Assembly (NCBI RefSeq): GCF_003431825.1
Contig: NZ_CP020083.1
Coordinates: forward strand, 1,898,501-1,962,500
DNA: 64,000 bases
Origin: Blastomonas fulva
GTDB taxonomy: Bacteria; Pseudomonadota; Alphaproteobacteria; Sphingomonadales; Sphingomonadaceae
Direction of reading: 5' to 3'
Shown here: piece by piece, positions 7,897 to 17,000 of the stretch
How positions within the stretch are numbered: the first letter of the stretch is position 1
How the letters are laid out: each line of letters begins with the position of its first letter
Translations under genes and position numbers: made by a program
The notes under the pieces: model-generated
Databases searched by the model: none
Told to the model about the DNA's origin: nothing
What the model saw: only the letters and a program-made list of their open reading frames with translations

Positions 7897-9840
7897 TCAC
7901 GCCGCGCTGCGCTCTGCCCCCGGCACATGACGGCTGGTGATCGCGCAATTGCGGCCTGCGGTCTTGGCCTGGTACAGCGCGCCATCGGCCCGAGCGTACA
8001 GCGCCCGCGCGGTGTCGCCCGGATGCCAGTTGGCCACCCCGATGCTGACCGTAATGCTGAGCGCCAGATTGCCATGCACCTCGAAGCTGTTGCGGGCGAT
8101 CGCGGCGCGGATGCGTTCGGCAATGGCATCGGCGATCACCGGGCGCGCGCGATCGAGGATGATCACGAACTCCTCGCCGCCCATGCGGCCCAGCGCATCG
8201 CCCGGCCGCAGCAGCGACTGCATCAGCTGCGCCAGCACGCGCAACGCATCGTCGCCGGCAACATGGCCATGGCGGTCGTTGATCGCCTTGAAGTTGTCGA
8301 CATCCACCACCAGCACCGCCATCGCGCTGCCCGCGCGCACGCGGATCAGCCGGTCATCCAGCTCGGCCAGAATCTTGCGCCGGTTGGCGATGCCGGTCAG
8401 CGGATCGATCTCGGACAGCAGGCGCAGCTTGTCGTTGGCCTGGTTGAGCGCGGATGTACGCTCCGCCACCCGCTCTTCCAGCAGGCTGTGCGACTGGCGG
8501 ATGGCGCTTGCCATGGTTTCGAACCAGCGGACCAGCCGGGTGACCTCGTTGCTGCTCCTGTCGCGATCGGGCAGCACCAGGATCGCATCGTTGGCCAGCT
8601 CGCGGGTGATGCGCTGCGCATCGCGCGTCAGCCGCCGCAGGGGCTTGCCGACCAGGCTGCGCAAGGCCAGCGTCACCGCCAGAATGCACACGAACAAGGC
8701 AACCACCGCCATCCCCGCGATCCGCGGAATGGGCCGCAGCGCCTCTGCCAGGATCAGCCTTTCGGGCTTGACGGTCAGTGCATACCAGCCCGCGCCCGGG
8801 ATCGCCTGCAGCGAGACATAGGCGTCGAGATCGTCCGCCTTGCCGGTGAATCCGGACTTGCCGTGCTTGCGCACCAGCGCCCACAGCGCCCGCAGCTCGG
8901 GCTTGTCGCTGGTGGTGATATCGAGATACTGGCCGGTCCTGCTGCTGTGCTGCAGCGTGTATTCGGGGTGATAGATCAGTCGCCCTTCGCGCGAGACCAG
9001 GATCACGTTGTCGTCGCTGTTGTCGGCAAAATGCCCGGCAGGCACCACCTGATCGAGCGGCATCGAGGTGCCGAAGGTGCCTATATGCCGCCCGTCGCGA
9101 TCGACGGGGGTCATGCAGCCGGTCGTCCAGACCTGCCGGTTCTGCAGCGATATCAGCGATTGCAGGCCGGTGCACAACATGGATCGAGCCGGGTTGGCCG
9201 TCTGGGTGGAAATGGTCGCGAACTCGGCGTCCTGGAAACCGAAGCTGGCAGGCGCGGTCCTGCGGTAATATTCCAGCCGATCAGGGCGGTCGGGGGCGAA
9301 GATCACCATGGCGTTGGCCGGGGTGAAGAAATACAGGCTCTCGATCTCGAACCGGCTGCCTTCGCCCAGCGCGCGAACCGCATGGGTTGCCGCGACCATG
9401 TCGCGCACCGCCTCAAGATCGTTGGCCACGCCGCCGGGGACAAAGGCCGCCATGCCCTCGACATGGCCGATCGCGGTGCGGCCACCGTCGAACATCACAT
9501 CGGTGCTGCGGCGGGTGCCATCGGCGCCGAGCGGATAGAGCGCATCGAACTCGCGCCGCGCCTGTGCGGGCGTCAGCGTCGCACGCTCGGCACGGAACAG
9601 ATCGATGGCGCGGGCCTGGGTGCGGGCGATGCGGTCGAAGCGCTGGGCCAGCTCGTCGACGATTTTTGCGTTGCGCTGATCCAGCCGCACCAGAGACTCA
9701 TCGATGGCGGTGTTCTGCTCCTGCCCAAAGGCCACCACAGCAGTCGCGGCGATGACGAGCGTCAGGCCGACGGCCATGCTCCACGCCGTCCGCGCGCTGA
9801 TCGACAGCGAATTGTGCCAAAGTCGGAGCCGGACGAACAT
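7897..9840 (-). CDS. Membrane-bound diguanylate cyclase with periplasmic sensor domain
   Basis: Makes the second messenger cyclic di-GMP from two GTP. 647 residues: one transmembrane helix near 19-38, a periplasmic sensor region of about 330 residues that looks Cache/CHASE4-like, a second helix near 374-395, a HAMP-like linker with a coiled coil, then a GGDEF domain from about residue 478. The active-site motif is intact as GGEEF at 554-558. The inhibitory site RxxD (RPGD, 545-548) lies five residues upstream, so product inhibition is expected. The start is the ATG at 9840; an upstream in-frame TTG at 9876 is possible. It is monocistronic and the ligand is unknown. Confidence 0.9.
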   Translation of the reverse strand: MFVRLRLWHNSLSISARTAWSMAVGLTLVIAATAVVAFGQEQNTAIDESLVRLDQRNAKIVDELAQRFDRIARTQARAIDLFRAERATLTPAQARREFDALYPLGADGTRRSTDVMFDGGRTAIGHVEGMAAFVPGGVANDLEAVRDMVAATHAVRALGEGSRFEIESLYFFTPANAMVIFAPDRPDRLEYYRRTAPASFGFQDAEFATISTQTANPARSMLCTGLQSLISLQNRQVWTTGCMTPVDRDGRHIGTFGTSMPLDQVVPAGHFADNSDDNVILVSREGRLIYHPEYTLQHSSRTGQYLDITTSDKPELRALWALVRKHGKSGFTGKADDLDAYVSLQAIPGAGWYALTVKPERLILAEALRPIPRIAGMAVVALFVCILAVTLALRSLVGKPLRRLTRDAQRITRELANDAILVLPDRDRSSNEVTRLVRWFETMASAIRQSHSLLEERVAERTSALNQANDKLRLLSEIDPLTGIANRRKILAELDDRLIRVRAGSAMAVLVVDVDNFKAINDRHGHVAGDDALRVLAQLMQSLLRPGDALGRMGGEEFVIILDRARPVIADAIAERIRAAIARNSFEVHGNLALSITVSIGVANWHPGDTARALYARADGALYQAKTAGRNCAITSRHVPGAERSAA

Positions 9841-10037
9841 GCGCCCTTGTCCGTCATTTTGGTTAATGAACTGCAAATACAGGGGGCTGGATCGCGCCAG
9901 GGCGGATATGTCCTATCCCCCATGGCAACTTTCGGGCCATCGGTGCAGCTGTGATCCGGGTCATGGTTTGACCGGTCACGGACGCTACGGTACGATGCGT
10001 CAGGGTCGATAGCAGTTCCTGTCAGGAGAAGCTTGCG

Positions 10038-10592
10038 ATGGGTGCGAATGTCTTGAACATCACGATGCGGTCCGCAGCGTTGGCGGCGATGATCGCCATG
10101 GCGCTGCCGGCGCCAGCGGCGGCGCAATTCGGCGGCCTGTTGCGCAGCAAGCCCAGGGCCAGCGGCAAGACCGCCACCGGGTGCGACGACAGCGCGGGCA
10201 AGTCGGTGGGCCGTTCGGTCATCGGCGGCATGCTGGGCAGCGTCACCGGGCGGATCGGCGGCATCGCCAATTTCCTGCCGGTGCCGGAAGTCGCCGGGCT
10301 GCTCACCGACGCCATCGCGTGCAAGCTGGAGCCCGAGGAGCAGAAAAAGGCCGCCGATGCCACGTTGGAGGCGACGCGCGGCGAGGAGGTGGGGAGCAGC
10401 TCGACCTGGACCAGCGAGACCCGCAAGGACGTGTCGGGAACCTCCACCGTGGTGGGCAAGACCCAGCTCGCGGACGGATCGACCTGCATGAATGTCAACG
10501 ATGTCATCATCGTCGAGGGCGAGGAGACCACGGTGTCGAAGAAGATGTGCAAGAAGCCGGGCGCAGCGCGCTATGAAATCGCGCAGGCCTGA
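10038..10592 (+). CDS. Exported protein with glycine-rich segment, unknown function
   Basis: 184 residues with a signal peptide ending near AAAQF at about residue 34. A Gly-rich stretch (KSVGRSVIGGMLGSVTGRIGG) recalls the glycine-zipper of surface antigen-type lipoproteins, but there is no lipobox cysteine. The C-terminal part with LADGSTCMNVNDVIIVEGEE and a few cysteines is predicted periplasmic or outer-membrane associated. A good ribosome-binding site, AGGAGAA, precedes the ATG. The next gene starts five bases after its stop, so the two probably form an operon. No specific function can be assigned. Confidence 0.7.
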   Translation: MGANVLNITMRSAALAAMIAMALPAPAAAQFGGLLRSKPRASGKTATGCDDSAGKSVGRSVIGGMLGSVTGRIGGIANFLPVPEVAGLLTDAIACKLEPEEQKKAADATLEATRGEEVGSSSTWTSETRKDVSGTSTVVGKTQLADGSTCMNVNDVIIVEGEETTVSKKMCKKPGAARYEIAQA

Positions 10593-10596
10593 CAGG

Positions 10597-11307
10597 ATGC
10601 GGACCGCCCGCCGATCCCTGCTGCTAGCACTGTCGGCGGCGCTGCTGTGCGCGCAGAGCCCGGCACAGATGGACCCGGCCAATCCCAGCTGCCCCCGGTC
10701 GCCCGACTGGTCGGCCAACAAGACCATGACGCTCAAGGTCGTCAAGAAGGGCGGCGCGCAGGTGCTGCTTGCCGAGGGGCCGATCGACCAGACATTGCCC
10801 GACCGGCTCAAAAAGGCGCTGAGCGACAATCCCGACATTGCCGAGATCTGGCTGCGTTCGCCCGGCGGCAACGCGCGCGCAGGGAATGCCGCAGGCAGGC
10901 TGATCCGTGGCAACCCCGGGCTGGTGACGCGCATTCCGGCGGGCTGGACCTGTTTTTCGGCGTGCAACTTCGTGTTCATGGGCGGTCAGCTGCGCGTGGT
11001 CGAGCCCGGCGGCAACTTCATGGTGCACATGTTCACCATGACCAACGACCGCGCCGCGATCGATCAATCTGTCGCCTTGGGCACCGACACCACGGTCGAG
11101 CTGATCGGCGACATCGAGCAGGAAAGCGCGTTGCTCGCCAGCGAGGACAACGACTTTCTCATCCGCATGGGCGTCTCGCGCAAGTTGCTGACCGACATCA
11201 TGTACAAGCAGAAGGCGGTGGCGAGCGGCGGCGGCGATCAGTCCACCCGCCGCTGCCTGACGCAGGACGAGGTGTTCCAGTACAACGTGGCGAACGTGCG
11301 CGAGTGA
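10597..11307 (+). CDS. Periplasmic ClpP/crotonase-fold protein (COG3904-like)
   Basis: 236 residues. After a signal peptide (MRTARRSLLLALSAALLCA), the core reads IAEIWLRSPGGNARAGNAAG, then TCFSACNFVFMGG, then GNFMVHMFT. This pattern (SPGG loop, SAC nucleophile-like serine, later His) is that of COG3904 predicted periplasmic proteins with a ClpP-like fold. The start at 10597 gives a proper signal peptide, whereas the longer open frame overlaps the previous gene and looks non-coding. It pairs with the exported protein just upstream. A proteolytic activity is inferred only. Confidence 0.72.
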   Translation: MRTARRSLLLALSAALLCAQSPAQMDPANPSCPRSPDWSANKTMTLKVVKKGGAQVLLAEGPIDQTLPDRLKKALSDNPDIAEIWLRSPGGNARAGNAAGRLIRGNPGLVTRIPAGWTCFSACNFVFMGGQLRVVEPGGNFMVHMFTMTNDRAAIDQSVALGTDTTVELIGDIEQESALLASEDNDFLIRMGVSRKLLTDIMYKQKAVASGGGDQSTRRCLTQDEVFQYNVANVRE

Positions 11308-11327
11308 GACCGTGATGGCCGCGCGGC

Positions 11328-12179
11328 TCAGGCGGTCGCGCTGAGCAGCCAGACCTTGTTGGCCATCATCACGCCCTTGCCGGGCACATAATGCTCTTCG
11401 AACAGGGTGACGAGATCGGCGCGAGCGCGGGCGAGCACGTCGTCGCCGGCTTCGGCGAGCGCACGGCCGATCGCCATCGAGGCGAGCGCGAAGTCTGCCG
11501 CTGCGTCCGGCGTGGCACCGGGGCCACCGATCGCCTGCTCGCCCTGATACGCCTCCACCTGGGGCGCGGAGAACCCGGCGTGCGCCAGGATGTCGCGAAC
11601 ATAATCGAGATCGGCAAAGGCGAAGGGCCCGGGCGCGCGCGGATCGGGCGAGGGGATGTCGATATGTGAGCGCGCGACGCCCATCAGCTCCATCATCCAC
11701 GGATTGTCGCGCGGCGCGGCCCAGATCGCCAGATCGATCCGCCCGCCGGGTTTCAGCAGGCCGTGCAGGTTGGTGAAGGCCGCGTAAGGATCGGCGAAGA
11801 ACATCGATCCGAAGCGTGAGATCAGCCGGTTATAGGGCGCGTCGAGCGCGACAGTGGCGGCATCGGCGCAGACGAAGCTGACATTGGGATGGTCCGCAGC
11901 GCGGCGGCGGGCCTCGTCGATCAGATCGGGCGAAATATCCAGCCCCAGCACCGCACCCTCCGGCCCCGTGTCCCGCGCTGCAGCCAGCGAGGTCAACCCC
12001 CCGCCACACCCCAGATCGATCACCCGCTCCCCCGGCGCGATGCTTGCGCGCGCCAGCAGCGCGTCACCGATCGGCGCGATCATCCCCTCGAACCGGTCGA
12101 TATGGGTGAGCCACTTCACCCCCATCTCGCCTGCCCAGTCTTCGCCCTTGAGTTCGTTGGGGTCGGCGGGGGCGGTCAT
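11328..12179 (-). CDS. Class I SAM-dependent methyltransferase
   Basis: 283 residues. The Rossmann-type SAM site is visible as VIDLGCGGGLTSLAAA near residues 53-68, with an acidic residue in LGLDIS at the end of strand 2 and FVCADAAT for the adenine pocket. FGSMFFADPYAAFTNLHGLLKPGGR follows, as in UbiE/Methyltransf_11 enzymes. An AGGAGAG ribosome-binding site supports the ATG at 12179. The substrate is unknown. It converges on the periplasmic protein gene and stands alone. Confidence 0.85.
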   Translation of the reverse strand: MTAPADPNELKGEDWAGEMGVKWLTHIDRFEGMIAPIGDALLARASIAPGERVIDLGCGGGLTSLAAARDTGPEGAVLGLDISPDLIDEARRRAADHPNVSFVCADAATVALDAPYNRLISRFGSMFFADPYAAFTNLHGLLKPGGRIDLAIWAAPRDNPWMMELMGVARSHIDIPSPDPRAPGPFAFADLDYVRDILAHAGFSAPQVEAYQGEQAIGGPGATPDAAADFALASMAIGRALAEAGDDVLARARADLVTLFEEHYVPGKGVMMANKVWLLSATA

Positions 12180-12251
12180 GGCGGGCTCTCCTGTCGTTAT
12201 GCGCAGAGAGGGTAGGAGGTGGCGGGGCGAGGTCAATGGGGATGTGGGGAT

Positions 12252-12668
12252 TTACAGCCCGGCAGTGGGACCGTCCCGCCATGTCGGATAGACCACGCGC
12301 TTGTTGCCGAAATGGCGTTGCGCAGAGTCACTCCGCCGTGCCGGGTCGAAAAGCTCTTCGCCAAAATCATCTTCATATAGGACGTTGACGTGGGATTGCT
12401 TGCCCTTGAGCAGATACTGGATCTCGAGCCAGCGCTGGTCAGGCGCGTCCAGTTCCCCCAGTTCGATCATGTCGTCTTCGAACTTATCAAAGTCCGGGAT
12501 GGCGTGAGCGATGTAATTGCCACGATCCCAGAACAGCGACATGCTCACGAAACCGTCGCCCAGCGAGCAGATGAACAACGTTCCCAAAAGTGAAAACCGC
12601 CGGTCCGCCTTGAGGGTAGCGCCGATCTGATGGAGCAGGTGCGCCTTTTGGTCGTGGTTCATGCTCAT
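12252..12668 (-). CDS. Immunity-type protein, second copy (YezG-like?)
   Basis: 138 residues. It aligns without gaps to the product of 12798-13208 over about 125 residues, sharing GTLFIC, MSLFW, RGNYI, ELDAPD, RWLE and YLL. The C-terminal dozen residues differ. It is acidic and cytoplasmic, as expected for an inhibitor of a basic nuclease. It lies 129 bases downstream of the first copy, in line with the toxin. The pattern of a strand-rich core plus a W-L-G-F-Y-E-D block recalls the YezG (DUF600) immunity family, but that is tentative. GGAAG sits five bases before the first ATG. Confidence 0.65.
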   Translation of the reverse strand: MSMNHDQKAHLLHQIGATLKADRRFSLLGTLFICSLGDGFVSMSLFWDRGNYIAHAIPDFDKFEDDMIELGELDAPDQRWLEIQYLLKGKQSHVNVLYEDDFGEELFDPARRSDSAQRHFGNKRVVYPTWRDGPTAGL

Positions 12669-12797
12669 TGTCTTCCAAGGACGATGAAAAGCTCAGCTTA
12701 CAACGCAATCCTCCAATGCGCCAGTATGCCATGGGGTGGTCGCGGTGGTCAGCAAGACCGTGGGTGGTTGATAGGGATCGAGGGCACGCGCATGGGT

Positions 12798-13208
12798 TCA
12801 CAGTTCGAATGTATCGTCACCCAAGTCATCGGGATACATAATCTCCTTGTCGCCCAGATATCGTCGCGCAGAGTCACTGATGCGCGAAGGGTTCATTAGT
12901 TCGTCGCCAATGTCTTCCTCATACAGAAAATTGGCTTCGAATTCATTGCCCCTGAGCAGATACTCCATCTCCAGCCAGCGCTCGTCGGGGGCGTCGAGTT
13001 CCCACAGTTCGAACATGACATCTTCAAACTCATCATAATCAGGCGAGTTGTAGATAATATAATTGCCGCGACTCCAAAACAAAGACATGCTGATAAACAT
13101 GTCTTCAACCGCACAGATGAACAGCGTACCAGCAGCGGAGAAGTGTTGATTTGCTTGAAGTTTGGCGCCAATCCGATTTAGCAATTCTGCCTTTCGATCA
13201 TGGCTCAT
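12798..13208 (-). CDS. Immunity-type protein, first copy, paired with nuclease toxin
   Basis: 136 acidic residues, no signal peptide or membrane segment. It directly follows the nuclease toxin gene: its ATG (13206-13208) overlaps the toxin TGA as ATGA, the classic toxin-then-immunity order with coupled translation. Sequence blocks RWLEMEYLLRGNEFEANFLYEED and RRYLGDKEI are compatible with YezG/DUF600-type immunity proteins, which in Bacillus protect against a nuclease LXG toxin. A role in neutralising the neighbouring nuclease is inferred from position and charge. Base composition is lower in GC than in the second copy and in the flanking core genes. Confidence 0.7.
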   Translation of the reverse strand: MSHDRKAELLNRIGAKLQANQHFSAAGTLFICAVEDMFISMSLFWSRGNYIIYNSPDYDEFEDVMFELWELDAPDERWLEMEYLLRGNEFEANFLYEEDIGDELMNPSRISDSARRYLGDKEIMYPDDLGDDTFEL

Positions 13209-14056
13209 GATATTTTCTTTCTGTGCTCGTTCGGTAGTTTAATGCTATAAGTATTGCGTCCGATGGTATACCATATGTTTAAAACAGAGGGTCTTCGTGA
13301 ATTCCCTTCGTAAACAGGCACGATCCTCACCGTAACACGCTCTCCACGTCGAATACCGCGAGCCCATTGATTTTCCATAGCTTGGTATCTGCCACGGTTG
13401 AAGTCAGCATCCTGAGCGAAATGGTTGAATGCCTCGGTCGGACCATTGAATCGGCGCGCGATAAAATGTCCTCCATGGTCTGTTGGGCGGCGGTCCGTAC
13501 CACCAGCGCGGGCCTGTTCTTTGTCAGATCGGCGCTGTTCGGGATTTTCGGTAACCGTACCTGAAACTTTCCTTGTGCGTTTTGCTTTGTCGATTTCATA
13601 GCGGTAACCATTTCGAGTGATGACGGTATTTTGCTGGCCGACTGGCAACGAATTGTTTGATCTGGCTGCGGGCTCTGAGCGTGTGGTGATCGGTTCGATT
13701 GTAGCCCGTTTTGGCTTGGTGCGTGCGGCGCGACGAACAGTCTCTCTTTGATTTTTGTCCGTTGTCTCAGTGTTAATCTTGCCGGATGCGCCACCGCCAC
13801 CAAATCCTCTCGCTGTATTGTTTCCCCGCGAGAAATATCGACCAGATCCGGCATGCGTGAACTGCCCGTTTTCTGGATCATGCCAAGGATTGAATTTTTT
13901 CTCGATTGGCCATCGACCTGTTCGCACCCATGTCGAGAACGCGCTGTTTTGACCGCTAGGCCTGATAATCATGATGCCGCTCCATATTTGCGGCAAGAAC
14001 ATATCAGCAACATTTTCCAACAAGTCAAGTTGGATGGCGTTGACCAGACGCCTCAT
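13205..14056 (-). CDS. DNA/RNA non-specific endonuclease-type toxin
   Basis: 283 residues and very basic. The C-terminal 90 residues carry DHGGHFIARRF, then FNHFAQDADFNRGRYQAMENQW, the pattern of the Endonuclea_NS_2 branch of the beta-beta-alpha metal nucleases (catalytic His in the DxGH-like motif, Asn and Glu on the following helix). The middle is low-complexity and basic. Near the N-terminus KFNPWHDPENGQFT precedes a glycine-rich run. No signal peptide or known delivery domain is seen. The start is uncertain: the ATG at 14056 is used here, while a GTG at 14092 overlaps the end of dnaE2. GC content is well below neighbours, suggesting horizontal gain. Confidence 0.75.
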   Translation of the reverse strand: MRRLVNAIQLDLLENVADMFLPQIWSGIMIIRPSGQNSAFSTWVRTGRWPIEKKFNPWHDPENGQFTHAGSGRYFSRGNNTARGFGGGGASGKINTETTDKNQRETVRRAARTKPKRATIEPITTRSEPAARSNNSLPVGQQNTVITRNGYRYEIDKAKRTRKVSGTVTENPEQRRSDKEQARAGGTDRRPTDHGGHFIARRFNGPTEAFNHFAQDADFNRGRYQAMENQWARGIRRGERVTVRIVPVYEGNSRRPSVLNIWYTIGRNTYSIKLPNEHRKKIS

Positions 14057-14098
14057 AGAAGTGCTAAAGGGCCTCGGCCCAATATCCGGCACCCCCCC

Positions 14099-17000
14099 TC
14101 AATGAAAATCCCGCGACTTCGGCAGCACCCTTGCATCCCTCGGATGGCGTGACGGCACCGGCCTTGCCACCTCGTCCCCCCGCGCCAACGGCGGGGTGAT
14201 CGCGCCATCCCCCCGCGTCGCCGTCAGCGTTGCGAGCAGGTCGCTCCGATCCACCACCCGGTTGGCCATCAGGTGCACCACGCCTTCGCGGCTGCGTTGC
14301 AGGACCCCTTCGACCTGCATCAGGCGGCTGGCCATCACGGCGCGGCGGTAGCGTTCGAACAGGCGGGCCCACAGGACGATGTTGGTGACGCCGGTTTCGT
14401 CCTCGATCGTCACGAAGATCGCGTTGCCCTTGCCGGGGCGCTGGCGGACGAGGACGATGCCCGCGGTGCGCACCGTCATGCCCGCCTTGGAGTTGTTGGT
14501 GTCCTCGCACGACAGCACGCCGTCCTCGCGCAGGCCAGCGCGCAGGAAGGACATCGGGTGGTCCTTGAGCGATAGCCGCAGCGTCTGGTAATCGGTCACC
14601 ACCTCTTCGGACGCGGGCATGATCGGCAGCTGCATGTCGGGCTCGTCTCCCAATTCGCGCGCACGCGTTGCGGCGAACAAGGGCAGTTCGCCCGAGGGCG
14701 TGCGGCGCACCTCCCACAAGGCCTGCCGCCGCGACAGCCCCAGCGATCCGAACGCATCGGCATCGGCAAGCAGGCGCAAAGCGGCAGACGGCAGGTCGGC
14801 GCGGCGCGCGAGCATCTCGACCGAGGTGAAGCGGCCTATTTCGGTGCGCGCGGCGACCAGAGCTTCGGCCCAGGCATTGCGGAAGCCATCCATCTGGCGA
14901 TAGCCCAGCCGCAGCGCCAGCCGCCCATGGCCATCGCGCTCGAGCGCATTGTCCCAGCCGCTCATGTTGATGTCGATCGGGCGCACCTCGACCTGATGCT
15001 CGCGCACATCGCGCACGATCTGCGCGGGCGCGTAGAACCCCATCGGCTGCGAATTGAGCAAAGCGCAGGCGAAGACCGCGGGCTGGTGGCATTTGATCCA
15101 CGACGAGACATAAACCAATCGCGCGAACGACAAAGCGTGGCTCTCCGGAAAACCATAACTCCCGAAGCCCTCGATCTGCTTGAAACAGCGTTCGGCAAAC
15201 TCGGCGGTATAGCCGCGCGCGGTCATGCCCTTGACCAGCTTCTCGCGGAAGTTGTGCATCGTGCCGACATTGCGGAAGGTCGCCATTGCGCGGCGCAGAT
15301 GGTTGGCCTCGCCCGGGGTGAAATCCGCCGCGACGATCGCGAGCTTCATCGCCTGCTCCTGGAACAGCGGCACGCCATAAGTCTGCCCGAGCAGCGTCTT
15401 GAGCTCATCGGGGTCGTGCGGCGGGGCGGGCGAGGGGTATTCGACCGGATCGATTCCCGAGCGGCGGCGCAGATACGGGTGGACCATGTCGCCCTCGATC
15501 GGCCCTGGTCGCACGATCGCGACCTGCACGGTGAGGTCGTAGAGCGTGCGGGGCTTGAGGCGCGGCAGCATGTTCATCTGCGCGCGGCTTTCGACCTGGA
15601 ACACGCCGATGCTGTCGCCGCGGCACAGCATGTCGTACACCGCCGGATCGTCGGCCTCGAGATCGACGGTGAGGTCGTGCTCGCCCAGGTCATGCTGGCG
15701 CATCAGCGCGAACGCCTTGCGGATGCAGGTCAGCATGCCGAGTGCCAGCACATCGACCTTCATCAGGCCGAGCGCGTCGATATCGTCCTTGTCCCATTCG
15801 ATGAAGGTGCGGTCCTCCATCGCGGCGTTGTGGATCGGCACGGTCTCGTCGAGCCGGTCCTCGGTGAGCACGAAGCCGCCGACATGCTGCGAGAGGTGGC
15901 GGGGGAAGTGCAGGATCTGGTCGACCAGATCGCGCAGGCGCACGATATCGGGGTTGTCGGGATCGAACCCGGCCTCGGCATAACGCTGCTCGGCCATCGA
16001 GCTGGAGAAACTGCCCCAGATCGTGCTGGTGAGCCGGGCCGTCACATCCTCGGAAAAGCCCAGCACCTTGCCGACCTCGCGCACCGCGCTGCGCGGGCGG
16101 TAGTGGATCACCGTCGCGGCGATCCCGGCGCGATGGCGGCCATAGCGCGCATAGATATATTGCATCACCTCCTCGCGCCGCTCGTGCTCGAAATCGACAT
16201 CGATATCGGGCGGCTCGGCGCGTTCTTCGGAGACGAAGCGCGAGAACAACAGGTCGTGCGTCACCGGATCGACCGAGGTGACGCCGAGCAGGAAGCAGAC
16301 GATCGAGTTGGCCGCCGAGCCGCGCCCCTGGCACAGGATCGGCGGATCGCGGGTGCGGGCAAAGCGCACCAGATCGTGCACGGTGAGGAAATAGCAGGCG
16401 TATTTCTGTTTGGCGATCAGCGCGAATTCGTCGTCGAGCATCTTGCGCACCTTGGCGGGAAGATCCCTGCCATAGCGATCGCGCGCCGCCTCGGTCACCA
16501 TATGCTCGAGCCATGCCTGCGCCTCCCAGCCCTCGGGAACGGGCTCGAGCGGGTACTGGTAGCGCAGGTCGTCGAGCGTGAAGCTGATGCGGGCGAGGAG
16601 TGCGGTGGTTTGCGCGATCGCTTGCGGACAGTCGGCGAACAGGCGCGCCATTTCCGCAGGCGGCTTGATATGGCGCTCGGCGTTGGCCTCGAGCCTGCGC
16701 CCGGCGTTGGCGATCGTGCAGCCTGCGCCGATGCAGGTCAGCACATCGTGCAGCGGGCGTTGCTCGGGCGCGGCATAGAGCACATCGTTGGTGGCGAGGA
16801 GCGGAACGCCTGTGCCTTCGCTGAGGCGTATCATTCGGGCGAGACGGCGGCGGTCTGCGCCCCTGCGTGGCATGGTCGCTCCGATCCACACGCGGTCTGG
16901 CGCGGCGGTGTGGAGGGTGTGCAGGACGGCGGCGTCGGTGGGCGCGGCCATCACGATCAGCAGCAGGCCGTCGAGATGCTCGAGCAGGTCGGCAAGGTGC

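Noticed and set aside
7774..9954. 726-codon plus-strand frame starting inside tRNA-Leu
   Set aside because: It begins within a tRNA and runs opposite the diguanylate cyclase; not a gene.
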